Shown: positions 56,995 through 64,000 of the stretch, in pieces
Layout of the letters: every line of letters begins with the position of its first letter
How positions within the stretch are numbered: the first letter of the stretch is position 1
DNA from: an uncultured Aquabacterium sp.
Lineage (GTDB): Bacteria > Pseudomonadota > Gammaproteobacteria > Burkholderiales > Burkholderiaceae_C
DNA length: 64,000 bases
Direction: 5' to 3'
Assembly: GCF_913773725.1 (NCBI RefSeq)
Contig: NZ_CAJYGK010000160.1
Location: forward strand, 1-64,000
The notes under the pieces: model-generated
Databases searched by the model: none
Told to the model about the DNA's origin: nothing
What the model saw: the letters and a program-made list of their open reading frames with translations, nothing else
Made by a program: the position numbers and the translations under genes

Positions 56995-58031
56995 GCGCGA
57001 TGGCCGGGGCGGGCCTCGACACACTGCTCGACGGCCTGACGGTGGTCGACCTGAGCCGCAACCTGCCCGGGCCGTTCGGTTCGCGCATGCTGGCGGACCT
57101 GGGTGCAGAGGTCGTCAAGGTCGAGCCGCCCGAGGGCGACCCGGCCCGGGCGCTGCCACCCTTGTTCACCGCATTGAACGAGGGCAAGGCGTCCCGGCGT
57201 GTCGATTTCCGCTCGGCCGAAGACCTCGACGGCCTGCGCGATCTGCTCGCCACGGCCGATGTCATGCTCGACAGCTTTCGTCCCGGCGTGCTGGCCGGCA
57301 TGGGGCTGGACGCGGCCACGCTGCACGCGCGGAATCCGCGGCTGGTGATGGTGTCCATCACCGGGTACGGGCAGGACGGGCCCTGGGCGGGCAAGGCGGG
57401 ACACGACCTCAACTTCATGGCGCTGTCCGGCGTGCTGGATCAGACACGCGCTCCCACCGGTGAGCTCGCGCAGCCCAATGTGCAATGGGGGGATCTGGCG
57501 GGCGGTGCGTCAATGGCCGTCGTGGCGGTGCTGGCGGCGGTCTGGGCTGCGGGCCGCAGCGGCCGGGGGCGGCACGTCGACGTCAGCATGACGCATGCGC
57601 TGCATGCACACCTCGTGATGCCACGGGCGACCGGCACGCTGCTTGCTCCCGGCCTGGGTCGCCGCCCGGGACCGGGCGAGGACCTGCTCAATGGAGGCCT
57701 GCCTTGCTACCACGTCTACGCCACCGCCGATGGGCGGCACCTGGCCGTCGGTGCGTTGGAGCACAAGTTCTGGCGGGTCGCCTGCGATGTGTTCGAGCGG
57801 CCCGACTGGGTCGATCGCCACTGGCAGCGCGGCGCCTTCCCGGGATCGCCCGATTGCTCGGCCTTGCGCGCGGAGGTCGCTGACCTGATCGGGGCGCACA
57901 CGCTGGCCCACTGGTGCGCGCGTTTCGAGCAGGCCGACGCTTGCGTCACGCCCGTGCTGACGTTGGATGAAGCCAACTCCCACCCTGCGCTGGCGGGAGC
58001 GTCGAGCGCGATCTGGCGTTCTGTCCGCTGA
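56991..58031 (+). CDS. CoA-transferase family III protein, probable alpha-methylacyl-CoA racemase
   Basis: 346 residues; the ATG overlaps the fadB-like stop (ATGA). The family III opening LTVVDLSRNLPGPFGSRMLA, then DLGAEVVKVEPP, is followed by H138 in KAGHDLNFMALSG and D168 in VQWGDLAGG. These are 30 residues apart, the spacing of the His/Asp acid-base pair of bacterial AMACR (126/156). Racemising 2-methylacyl-CoA allows (R)-branched chains to enter beta-oxidation, so the operon may handle methyl-branched fatty acids or isoprenoids. An ordinary CoA transferase is the alternative. Confidence 0.83.
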   Translation: MSAMAGAGLDTLLDGLTVVDLSRNLPGPFGSRMLADLGAEVVKVEPPEGDPARALPPLFTALNEGKASRRVDFRSAEDLDGLRDLLATADVMLDSFRPGVLAGMGLDAATLHARNPRLVMVSITGYGQDGPWAGKAGHDLNFMALSGVLDQTRAPTGELAQPNVQWGDLAGGASMAVVAVLAAVWAAGRSGRGRHVDVSMTHALHAHLVMPRATGTLLAPGLGRRPGPGEDLLNGGLPCYHVYATADGRHLAVGALEHKFWRVACDVFERPDWVDRHWQRGAFPGSPDCSALRAEVADLIGAHTLAHWCARFEQADACVTPVLTLDEANSHPALAGASSAIWRSVR

Positions 58032-58058
58032 CACGCGGGGCGGCGGGCGGGGCCGCGC

Positions 58059-58847
58059 TCAGGCCGCGTCGGCGTCGGCGGGATGCGGGGTGCGCAGGTA
58101 CATCACGCCCTGGCGTTCCAGCAGCAGTCCTTCTCGGGCGAACGCAGCCATGGTGCGGCTCGCCGTCTCGGTGGTCAGCCCCAGCAAGGCCCCCATGTCG
58201 GCACGCGATGGCGCCATGAATCCGCCGTCGGGACGGTGGCGCGCGAGGTGCTGCAGCAGCCGTAGCACGCGTTCGCGCGCGGTGCCCGTCGACAGGCTGT
58301 CGATGACGAAGTCGGCCTGGTCCACGCTGGCCTTCCAGTGGTGCATCAGGCTGGCGTAGGCCTGGGGATCGTGATCCGCCCAGCGCAGCAGCGCCTGGCT
58401 GGGGGCCGAGCACAGGGCCGCATGGCCCACGGCCGCGGCATCGTGGCTGTAGGGTTCGTTCAGCAGCGACTCGAGCCCGAACACCTGACCCGGCCCCAGC
58501 AGCCGCATGATGCGGACGTGACCATTCGGATGCTGCCTTTGCAGCTTCACCGTGCCGTGCCGCACCACCTGCACCCGCAACCCCGGTTGTCCTTGTCGGG
58601 TGGCCAGCGTCCCCTGCGGCAGCGGGCGGTGGACCACAGCGGCGCGCACGGTGGCGGCCGTGGGGCTGTCGCCCAGGCGGGTGAACAGGCAGGTCGGCCG
58701 GTTTGCGCAGGTCGCGCAGCCCGGCATCGGGTCACGCAGGGCGCTGGGCAGCGCGCGCAGAGACGGCGGCAAGGCGGTCACGATGGGGGCTCCTGTGAGG
58801 CGGGTCGAGGCCGATGGCATCGGACCTCTCGGGCCGTAGTGGGCCAT
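58059..58847 (-). CDS. fnr: FNR-type oxygen-sensing regulator with 4Fe-4S cysteines
   Basis: 262 residues from the ATG at 58847 (other starts at 58877 GTG and 58820). Cysteines C44-x2-C47-x5-C53 and C146 reproduce the spacing of E. coli FNR (20, 23, 29, 122), including the 93-residue gap to the last. The cAMP-type beta roll and the HTH follow; the recognition helix TTETASRTMA retains the E-x2-SR of FNR, so TTGAT-N4-ATCAA-like sites are expected. In low oxygen the cluster would be intact and the protein dimeric. It converges on the fatty-acid operon. Confidence 0.9.
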   Translation of the reverse strand: MAHYGPRGPMPSASTRLTGAPIVTALPPSLRALPSALRDPMPGCATCANRPTCLFTRLGDSPTAATVRAAVVHRPLPQGTLATRQGQPGLRVQVVRHGTVKLQRQHPNGHVRIMRLLGPGQVFGLESLLNEPYSHDAAAVGHAALCSAPSQALLRWADHDPQAYASLMHHWKASVDQADFVIDSLSTGTARERVLRLLQHLARHRPDGGFMAPSRADMGALLGLTTETASRTMAAFAREGLLLERQGVMYLRTPHPADADAA

Positions 58848-59086
58848 GAAATCGGTGCGCGAACGAAGGTCTTTCACGCCGTTACGTGCTCGACCAAATC
58901 GTCACATCGGGCCGTCGTTTTGCATCCCCTGTGACACGGTTGCCGGCCCTTCATTCCCGGGGGGGCGAGGTCGCGGTTGCGGATTCGCAATGACATGGAA
59001 CAGGGTGCACCGCAGCATCAAAACGTGCGATCTGTCACCGGTCGCATGGCGTTGACCTTCAACCTTTTCCTAAACCGGGAGTCTTT

Positions 59087-59653
59087 ATGAAACTGTCTTC
59101 CTTGGCTGCGGCCGCCATCCTGTCCCTGACTGCTGTGGCCGCCTCGGCCGACACCCTCGTGGCCTATGAAGTGAACAAGGCAAGCGCCACGTTCACGAAT
59201 CCGGGCTACTTCATGCAGCGTTACGACTACTACCTCGATCCGGTGACCTTTCCGGACCAGCAGGCCGATGTGGGTTGGGCGTTCACCGAGCTGAAGTTCA
59301 AGGACGTCAAGGACATCGACTTCGCGTCGGTGCTGACGAACCTGGGCCATGCTGCGGTCAACTTCTACTCGCACACCGGCGCCCTGCTGTGGTCCGGTAC
59401 GCCCACTCCGGGTGCCGGCCCGGCCGACGGTCTGAGCGTCGACACCTTCTACACCCCGACCTCGCACTTCTATCTGACGATCGAAGGCTACGCCGTGGGC
59501 AAGGGACCGGGCGTGCTGGGTTCGTACTCGATGGAAATCACCGCTGCACCGGTGCCGGAACCCGAGTCGCTGGCCATGGCCCTCGGCGGCCTGGGTCTGG
59601 TCGGCGTGGCGCTGTTCAAGCGCCGCCGCGTGACGGACAACGCATCGGTCTGA
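59087..59653 (+). CDS. PEP-CTERM sorted exported protein
   Basis: 188 residues. A signal peptide is cut near ASA, followed by a beta-rich mature domain, then the sorting signal VPEPESLAMALGGLGLVGVA followed by LFKRRR: the PEP motif, one membrane helix and a basic tail. Exosortase processes such proteins and delivers them to the cell surface or exopolysaccharide. No exosortase gene is in the window. The mature domain resembles no family I know. An intrinsic terminator follows at 59767. Confidence 0.9.
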   Translation: MKLSSLAAAAILSLTAVAASADTLVAYEVNKASATFTNPGYFMQRYDYYLDPVTFPDQQADVGWAFTELKFKDVKDIDFASVLTNLGHAAVNFYSHTGALLWSGTPTPGAGPADGLSVDTFYTPTSHFYLTIEGYAVGKGPGVLGSYSMEITAAPVPEPESLAMALGGLGLVGVALFKRRRVTDNASV

Positions 59654-59766
59654 CGCCCCCCGCACAACCAGAGCCTGGGTGCGTGCCTGCTAAAGCATCG
59701 GCGGGCGCGCGCCCAAACCATCATCTCGCGCGGGCCTGAGGCAGGTTGGCGATGGGATGGTGACTG

Positions 59767-59803
59767 GCCTGCCACGGACTCGTTTCGTGGCAGGCATTTT
59801 TTC
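59767..59803 (+). terminator. Intrinsic terminator after the PEP-CTERM gene
   Basis: GCCTGCCACG (59767-59776) and CGTGGCAGGC (59786-59795) form a perfect 10-bp stem around a 9-base loop, followed by ATTTTTT. The T-run is on the plus strand only, so it ends the PEP-CTERM transcript, not the MerR one. The interval 59654-59766 holds nothing else I recognise. Confidence 0.88.
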
Positions 59804-59805
59804 GT

Positions 59806-60807
59806 TCAGCCGACCCGGCGTGCCTGGCGCCACGCTTCCAGCGTCCCGGCCAGGGTCGGGAGGTCGTTCACCACCGTCACACCGGGGATGGGGCGGCGCG
59901 CCAGCAGGGGGTGGCGTCCTCCCGCCCACAGGGCGACCGAGGCCGGCAGCTTGGCGCGCAGTTCAGGCAGCAGATCCTGAATCAGTGCGGCGGGCGCGGC
60001 CGGACTGAAACCCAGGGCCACCACATCGGCGCGGTGGGAAGCCGTCGAGTGCACGAGGTCCCACAACGGTGTTTGCGCACCGAGGTTGATGGGCTGTGCC
60101 TGCCAGGCGCTCAAGGCGGCCTCCACCGTCAGCAACCCCAGCGCATGCAGTTCGCCCGGCAGGGTGCTCAGCAGCACGCGGGGCGTGGCGGCCGGCGAGG
60201 GCTCCGGCAGCGCCATCAGGCCGCCCTGCAGCGCCTGCTGAACCAGCTGGCTGACCCAGTGCTCCTGAGCAATCTGAAAGCGGCCGCGCAGCCAGCCTTC
60301 TCCGACATGCTCCATCAAAGGGGTCGCCATGTCCGTCACGAAGGCCAGCAGGCCGGCGGTCGTCAGGCCGTGCCGCAGGTGGTGGCGCAGGCCGACGTGG
60401 TCATGGCGGTCCACCTTGTTCAGCGCCACGGTCAGCCAGGCGTCCTGTCTCGGGCCATGGCCCGAAGTCACGCCGGGCAGCCAGCGCACCGCCGCATCCG
60501 GCGAGGGGGCAGCGGGGTGGGGGGCAGACGGCCGGGTGAGGCCCTGGGCGTCTGCGCTGCGGTCGGCCAGCACCTGCAGATCATCGGTGGGCAAAGTCAC
60601 GATGCGCCCGGGGCGGTGCCCCACGTCCAGCAGCCGCTTGATCAGCCGCAGCCGCTCAATCTGGTCCATGGGGTAGCAGCGTTCACCCTGGCCATCGCGC
60701 ACCGGGTCGGGGAAGCCGTAGCGGCGCTCCCAGATGCGCAGCGTGTCCTTGCTCAGACCGGTGTCGCGTTCAACGGCCGCGATCGACATCATCAGGGGGC
60801 GGTTCAT
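59806..60807 (-). CDS. CarH/LitR-like MerR regulator with B12-binding domain
   Basis: 333 residues. The MerR HTH (about 5-75) reads SIAAVERDTGLSKDTLRIWE, then RRYGFPDP. The C-terminal half has the four-helix cap with W172-x9-E182-H183 (the WxxxxxxxxxEH motif) and the cobalamin motif E219-LH-x2-G224, whose H221 would be the lower cobalt ligand. These are the hallmarks of CarH-type photoreceptors, where adenosylcobalamin in the dark keeps a DNA-bound tetramer and light releases it. A non-light B12 sensor is possible. Divergent from the glutathione peroxidase and oxidoreductase genes, its likely targets. Confidence 0.88.
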   Translation of the reverse strand: MNRPLMMSIAAVERDTGLSKDTLRIWERRYGFPDPVRDGQGERCYPMDQIERLRLIKRLLDVGHRPGRIVTLPTDDLQVLADRSADAQGLTRPSAPHPAAPSPDAAVRWLPGVTSGHGPRQDAWLTVALNKVDRHDHVGLRHHLRHGLTTAGLLAFVTDMATPLMEHVGEGWLRGRFQIAQEHWVSQLVQQALQGGLMALPEPSPAATPRVLLSTLPGELHALGLLTVEAALSAWQAQPINLGAQTPLWDLVHSTASHRADVVALGFSPAAPAALIQDLLPELRAKLPASVALWAGGRHPLLARRPIPGVTVVNDLPTLAGTLEAWRQARRVG

Positions 60808-60901
60808 GAGGGCTGCATCCAGTTCCGGTCAGGCGGCGTACAAACAGGACATCCAAGGCTCGACAAACCGTGTGCAGTGCTCAGCGGGGCTGGACAGCGG
60901 G

Positions 60902-60930
60902 TTGCCGGGGGTTGGTCGCACGGCTAATAT
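60902..60930 (+). promoter_or_regulatory. Candidate promoter upstream of the glutathione peroxidase gene
   Basis: TTGCCG (60902-60907), a 17-base spacer and TAATAT (60925-60930), 43 bases before the ATG at 60974. It is an AT-rich patch in GC-rich DNA. A match to the vegetative consensus is only partial, and a stress sigma factor could be used instead. Confidence 0.4.
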
Positions 60931-60973
60931 AGGCCGAAGCGGTCATTTTGACCAAGACAAAAAGGACGACAAC

Positions 60974-61570
60974 ATGACGCCACGTGCTTTTCTGCCCATG
61001 CTGTGGATCGGGGTCTGCCTCACGGCGGCCCTGCCTGCACGCGCGACAGGCGTCGTGCAGCCCGGTGCTTCGGCGGCGCCCGCCTGTCCCGCCCTGCTGG
61101 ACAAGACCTTCCCGCGCCTGCAAGACGAGAAGCCGCAGTCCCTGTGCCAGTACGCCGGCCGGGTCGTGATGGTGGTCAACACGGCGAGTTACTGCGGCTT
61201 CACGTCGCAGTACAAGGGACTCGAGGCCCTGTACAGCCGCTACAAGGACCGCGGCCTGGTGGTGCTTGGCTTTCCGTCCAACGATTTCGGCAACCAGGAG
61301 CCGGGCTCGTCGAAGGACATCGCCGAGTTCTGCACCAATACGTACGGTGTGAAGTTCCCGATGTTCGCCAAGAGCCATGTGCGGGGCAGCGAGGCCAATC
61401 CGTTGCACAAGGAACTGATTGCCCTGAGCGGAACGACGCCCAAGTGGAACTTCTACAAGTACCTCGTGGGACGCGACGGGCGCACCGTGACCGCCTACAG
61501 CAGCATGACGTCTCCCGAGGACAAGGGTTTTGTCCAGGACATCGAGCGCCTGCTGAGTCAGGAGCGCTGA
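60974..61570 (+). CDS. Exported glutathione peroxidase
   Basis: 198 residues from the ATG at 60974 after AGGA. A Sec signal peptide (cut near ARATG) precedes the GPx fold: peroxidatic Cys in NTASYCGFTSQY, Gln in FPSNDFGNQEPGS and Trp in KWNFYKYLV, giving the Cys-Gln-Trp catalytic set. It reduces peroxides, here in the periplasm because of the signal. Cytoplasmic GPx lacks such a signal. Divergent from the B12-binding MerR gene and upstream of the FAD oxidoreductase gene; a peroxide- or photo-oxidation defence role fits. Confidence 0.9.
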   Translation: MTPRAFLPMLWIGVCLTAALPARATGVVQPGASAAPACPALLDKTFPRLQDEKPQSLCQYAGRVVMVVNTASYCGFTSQYKGLEALYSRYKDRGLVVLGFPSNDFGNQEPGSSKDIAEFCTNTYGVKFPMFAKSHVRGSEANPLHKELIALSGTTPKWNFYKYLVGRDGRTVTAYSSMTSPEDKGFVQDIERLLSQER

Positions 61571-61620
61571 CGCAGCCCCGCTCCCGCAAGGCCGCCACGC
61601 CAGTAGTGCGCACAAAATAT

Positions 61621-61649
61621 ACCAATCAGTTATAGTACGACCAATTGGT
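61621..61649 (+). promoter_or_regulatory. AT-rich operator/promoter candidate before the FAD oxidoreductase operon
   Basis: ACCAAT at 61621-61626 recurs at 61640 inside the perfect 10-bp palindrome ACCAATTGGT (61640-61649). The surrounding 61610-61665 stretch is strikingly AT-rich for this genome. It lies 60-90 bases before the oxidoreductase start, where a MerR/LitR-type repressor or an alternative sigma factor could act. Confidence 0.5.
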
Positions 61650-61708
61650 AATTTAATCGCCGGAGCGAGGGGTCGTTTCCCCGTGTCCAACGCCACACAA
61701 GGATCCTC

Positions 61709-63121
61709 ATGAAACGCATCGCCATCGTGGGTGCCGGCATCGCCGGCCTGGGCGCTGCCCACCGCCTCTCCCAGGCGCCCGGGGCGCGCCACATCACGCT
61801 GTTCGAGGCGGGGCGCCACTTCGGTGGTCATGCCAACACGGTCGATGTGACGCTGCCGGACACTGCGGGCCGCCCGGTCACCCATGGGGTGGACACCGGT
61901 TTTCTCGTCTTCAACGAGCGCACCTACCTCAACCTGATCCGGTTGTTTGGCGAGCTGAAGGTGGAGACCGCGCCCTCCGACATGTCGTTCTCGGTGCAGG
62001 TGCCCGAGGCTGCGCAGGGCCTGGCGGGCCTGCGTCCCGGTCTGGCGTGGTGCGGTTCGTCGCTCGACACGGTGTTCGCGCAGCGGCGCAACCTCGTGTC
62101 CCCGGCCTTCTGGCGCATGCTGTCCGACCTGTTGCGCTTCAACCGGCTCACGACCGCGCTGGCGCTGCAGGGCTCCGAAGCGGCGTTGCGCCAGCCCATC
62201 GGGGCGTTCCTGGACGAGAACCGTTTCGGCCCTGCTTTCCGCGAAGGCTACCTGTTGCCCATGGTGGCCTGCATCTGGTCATGCCCGGTGCAGCAGATGA
62301 TGCAGTTCCCCATTGCCACGCTGATCCGCTTCTGCCACAACCACGGCTTGCTGCAGGTGGTGAACCGGCCTCAGTGGTTCACGGTCAAAGGCGGATCGCG
62401 GCAGTATGTCCAGCGCATCCTCGAAGGCCTGGGCGATGCGCGCCTGGCCACGCCGGTGGAGCGCGTCACCCCGCTGGGTGAGAACGGCGCGGCAGGCGTG
62501 ATGGTGCATTCCGCCACGGGCAGCGAGCGATTCGACGAGGTGGTGCTGGCCTGCCATTCGGATCAGGCGCTGGCGCTGCTCGGCGCGGGGGCCACACCGG
62601 AAGAGCGCGCCGTACTGGGTGCCATCGGCTACCACCGCAACCGGGCCGTGCTGCACACCGACACCCGGATGCTGCCGCGCGAGCGCAAAGCCTGGGCGGC
62701 GTGGAACTACGAGCGGGCGGCCACCCTCGCAGACGAAGACCGCGGCGTGTGTCTGCACTACCTGATCAACCGCCTGCAGCCGCTGCCCTGGAGCCAGCCG
62801 GTCATCGTGTCGCTCAACCCCTTGCGCGAGCCGGATCCGGCACATGTGCTGGCCGAGTTCGATTACGCCCATCCCGTCTTCGATCAGGCCGCCATCGATG
62901 CGCAGGCCGCCCTGCCGGGTATCCAGGGCCGGCGCAGCCTGTGGTTCGCCGGCGCATGGGCCGGCTATGGCTTCCATGAGGATGGCCTGAAGGCCGGGAT
63001 GCATGCGGCGGCCAGTCTGCTGGCGCGCGAGGGCCTGACCGACCCTCTGGCAGCCAGCGCCCTGGCGGCAGCCTATCTTGCCGGGTCGGGGCAGCCCGCC
63101 TCGCGGGAGCGGGCGGCATGA
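61709..63121 (+). CDS. FAD-dependent amine-oxidase-like oxidoreductase
   Basis: 470 residues. FAD-binding motif RIAIVGAGIAGLGAAHRLSQ and FGGHANTVDV, like phytoene desaturases and flavin amine oxidases; later SLWFAGAWAGYGFHEDGLKA gives the C-terminal FAD contact. Members of this family next to DUF1365 and cyclopropane-fatty-acid-synthase genes recur in LitR or ChrR/RpoE regulons and take part in lipid modification. The direct substrate is unclear. Its stop overlaps the DUF1365 start. Confidence 0.88.
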   Translation: MKRIAIVGAGIAGLGAAHRLSQAPGARHITLFEAGRHFGGHANTVDVTLPDTAGRPVTHGVDTGFLVFNERTYLNLIRLFGELKVETAPSDMSFSVQVPEAAQGLAGLRPGLAWCGSSLDTVFAQRRNLVSPAFWRMLSDLLRFNRLTTALALQGSEAALRQPIGAFLDENRFGPAFREGYLLPMVACIWSCPVQQMMQFPIATLIRFCHNHGLLQVVNRPQWFTVKGGSRQYVQRILEGLGDARLATPVERVTPLGENGAAGVMVHSATGSERFDEVVLACHSDQALALLGAGATPEERAVLGAIGYHRNRAVLHTDTRMLPRERKAWAAWNYERAATLADEDRGVCLHYLINRLQPLPWSQPVIVSLNPLREPDPAHVLAEFDYAHPVFDQAAIDAQAALPGIQGRRSLWFAGAWAGYGFHEDGLKAGMHAAASLLAREGLTDPLAASALAAAYLAGSGQPASRERAA

Positions 63122-63966
63122 TGTCCGCTGGCCAGGTCGGTGACGTCGTCGGCATGGTGCGCCCGCTGATTGGCTTCGGGCAGGTGCGCCACACCCGCCT
63201 GCGTCCGGCGCGCCATGCCTTTGCCTACCCGAACTACTTCTGGATGTTGCCGCTGCGCGCGCTGGCTCGGCAACCCGATCCTGCCGTGCGGCGCAACGCC
63301 CCAGGTTGGCTCAGCTTCCACGATCGCGACCACGGCGATGGCCGCGACGACGCCCTCGCGTGGGTCGATGCGCTGCTGCGCGAGGCCGGCTTGTGGGACG
63401 AGGCACTGGCCCAGGGCGAGGTCTGGCTGCAGACCTACCCGCGCGTGCTCGGCTATGCCTTCAAGCCAGTGAGCTTCTGGTATGCGCACCGCGCCGACGG
63501 CGCCCTGCATGCCATCGTGGCCGAAGTCAACAACACCTTCGGCGAGCGTCACTGCTACCTGCTGCATGGCACCGAGCTTGGCTGGGGGCGTGAGCAGCGC
63601 GCGGTCAAGGTCTTCCACGTCTCGCCGTTCTGTGCGCTGCAGGGCGGCTACCGCTTTCGCTTCATGCGCACCGCCACGCGCCTGATCGCCCGCGTCGACC
63701 ACGACGACGAGGCCGGCCCCCTGATCCAGACGGCGCTGAGCGGGGCCCTCGAGCCGCTCACGCACCAGGCCGTGCGCCGCGCGATCTGGCGCTGGCCGCT
63801 GATGACCTGGGGCGTGATCGCCCGCATCCACTGGCAGGCCTTGAAGCTGTGGCTCAAGCGCGTGCCCTTCCACAGCAAGCCGCAGCAGCCGCCCGCCGAC
63901 TTCGTCTCCGGCCCGTTGACCCCGAGCCCGCTTGCACCGAGCCCCCAAGGACCGCGCACACCATGA
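63118..63966 (+). CDS. DUF1365 protein
   Basis: 282 residues. Family blocks GQVRHTRLRPARHAFAYPNY, then WLQTYPRVLGYAFKPVSFWY and EVNNTFGERHCYLL are clear, and the Pro-rich tail is variable. DUF1365 proteins are constant partners of the preceding FAD oxidoreductase and of cyclopropane-fatty-acid-synthase-like methyltransferases. The start overlaps the preceding stop (ATGATG; 63118 chosen). The next gene overlaps its stop. Confidence 0.88.
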   Translation: MMSAGQVGDVVGMVRPLIGFGQVRHTRLRPARHAFAYPNYFWMLPLRALARQPDPAVRRNAPGWLSFHDRDHGDGRDDALAWVDALLREAGLWDEALAQGEVWLQTYPRVLGYAFKPVSFWYAHRADGALHAIVAEVNNTFGERHCYLLHGTELGWGREQRAVKVFHVSPFCALQGGYRFRFMRTATRLIARVDHDDEAGPLIQTALSGALEPLTHQAVRRAIWRWPLMTWGVIARIHWQALKLWLKRVPFHSKPQQPPADFVSGPLTPSPLAPSPQGPRTP

Positions 63967-64000
63967 ACCGCACCACCACCATGGCGCCTTCCGCGTCGAC
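63963..64000 (+). CDS. Start of a further gene in the oxidoreductase operon (cut by the window edge)
   Basis: ATG at 63963 overlaps the DUF1365 stop (ATGA). Only MNRTTTMAPSAS is readable, too short to identify. From the usual order of these clusters, a cyclopropane-fatty-acid-synthase-like SAM methyltransferase would be expected; that is an inference. Confidence 0.55.
   Translation, partial: MNRTTTMAPSAS

Overview
The window is a GC-rich (about 70% by eye), densely coded chromosomal segment. Gene families, codon use and gene orders (leuS-lptE-holA, mnmA-nudJ, split pntAA/pntAB/pntB, a PEP-CTERM protein, an FNR-type regulator) point to a betaproteobacterium of the order Burkholderiales, perhaps near Aquabacterium, Leptothrix or Ideonella. 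That placement is inference. I saw no rRNA, tRNA or CRISPR array.

Left end (1-5943): the edge of an IS3-family element, then a minus-strand type VI secretion module: vgrG, a LysM/M23/GH24 peptidoglycan-hydrolase effector and a small lipoprotein that is probably its immunity protein. Effector and lipoprotein are visibly AT-richer than the rest.

Polyamine region (6177-17724): puuA (glutamate-putrescine ligase), potFGHI (polyamine ABC transporter), a putative porin, a chemoreceptor, an orphan ParA ATPase and puuC. Between the chemoreceptor and parA lies a relic of puuB: only the last 56 or so codons remain, in frame behind the parA stop. The oxidase step of the Puu pathway is therefore missing here.

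Middle (17750-38160), mostly housekeeping and small units: a C39-like peptidase with its PA2779-type partner, a thioredoxin-like protein, a GGDEF-EAL protein, an HXXXD acyltransferase, holA-lptE-leuS, a DUF502 membrane protein, GST, an alpha/beta hydrolase, a PACE exporter, divergent glpR/glpD, a double-hotdog thioesterase, a DUF1439 lipoprotein, a PIN protein, mnmA and nudJ.

38431-51351: the transhydrogenase operon pntAA-panD-pntAB-pntB, closed by a strong terminator; an AlmA-type monooxygenase with a recognisable promoter; a GAF-GGDEF protein with a degenerate GIDEF active site; MtfA; an ECF sigma/anti-sigma pair; and a Kef-type antiporter.

51421-58031: a TetR regulator divergent from a four-gene fatty-acid operon (acyl-CoA dehydrogenase, thiolase, FadB-like protein, AMACR-like CoA-transferase family III). 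The shared promoter region holds two dyads and a run of eleven C. An FNR-type regulator and a PEP-CTERM protein follow.

Right end (59806-64000): a CarH/LitR-like MerR regulator with the B12-binding signature, divergent from an exported glutathione peroxidase, an FAD oxidoreductase, a DUF1365 protein and the first codons of a further gene. This resembles light- or singlet-oxygen-induced lipid-modification clusters and runs off the window.
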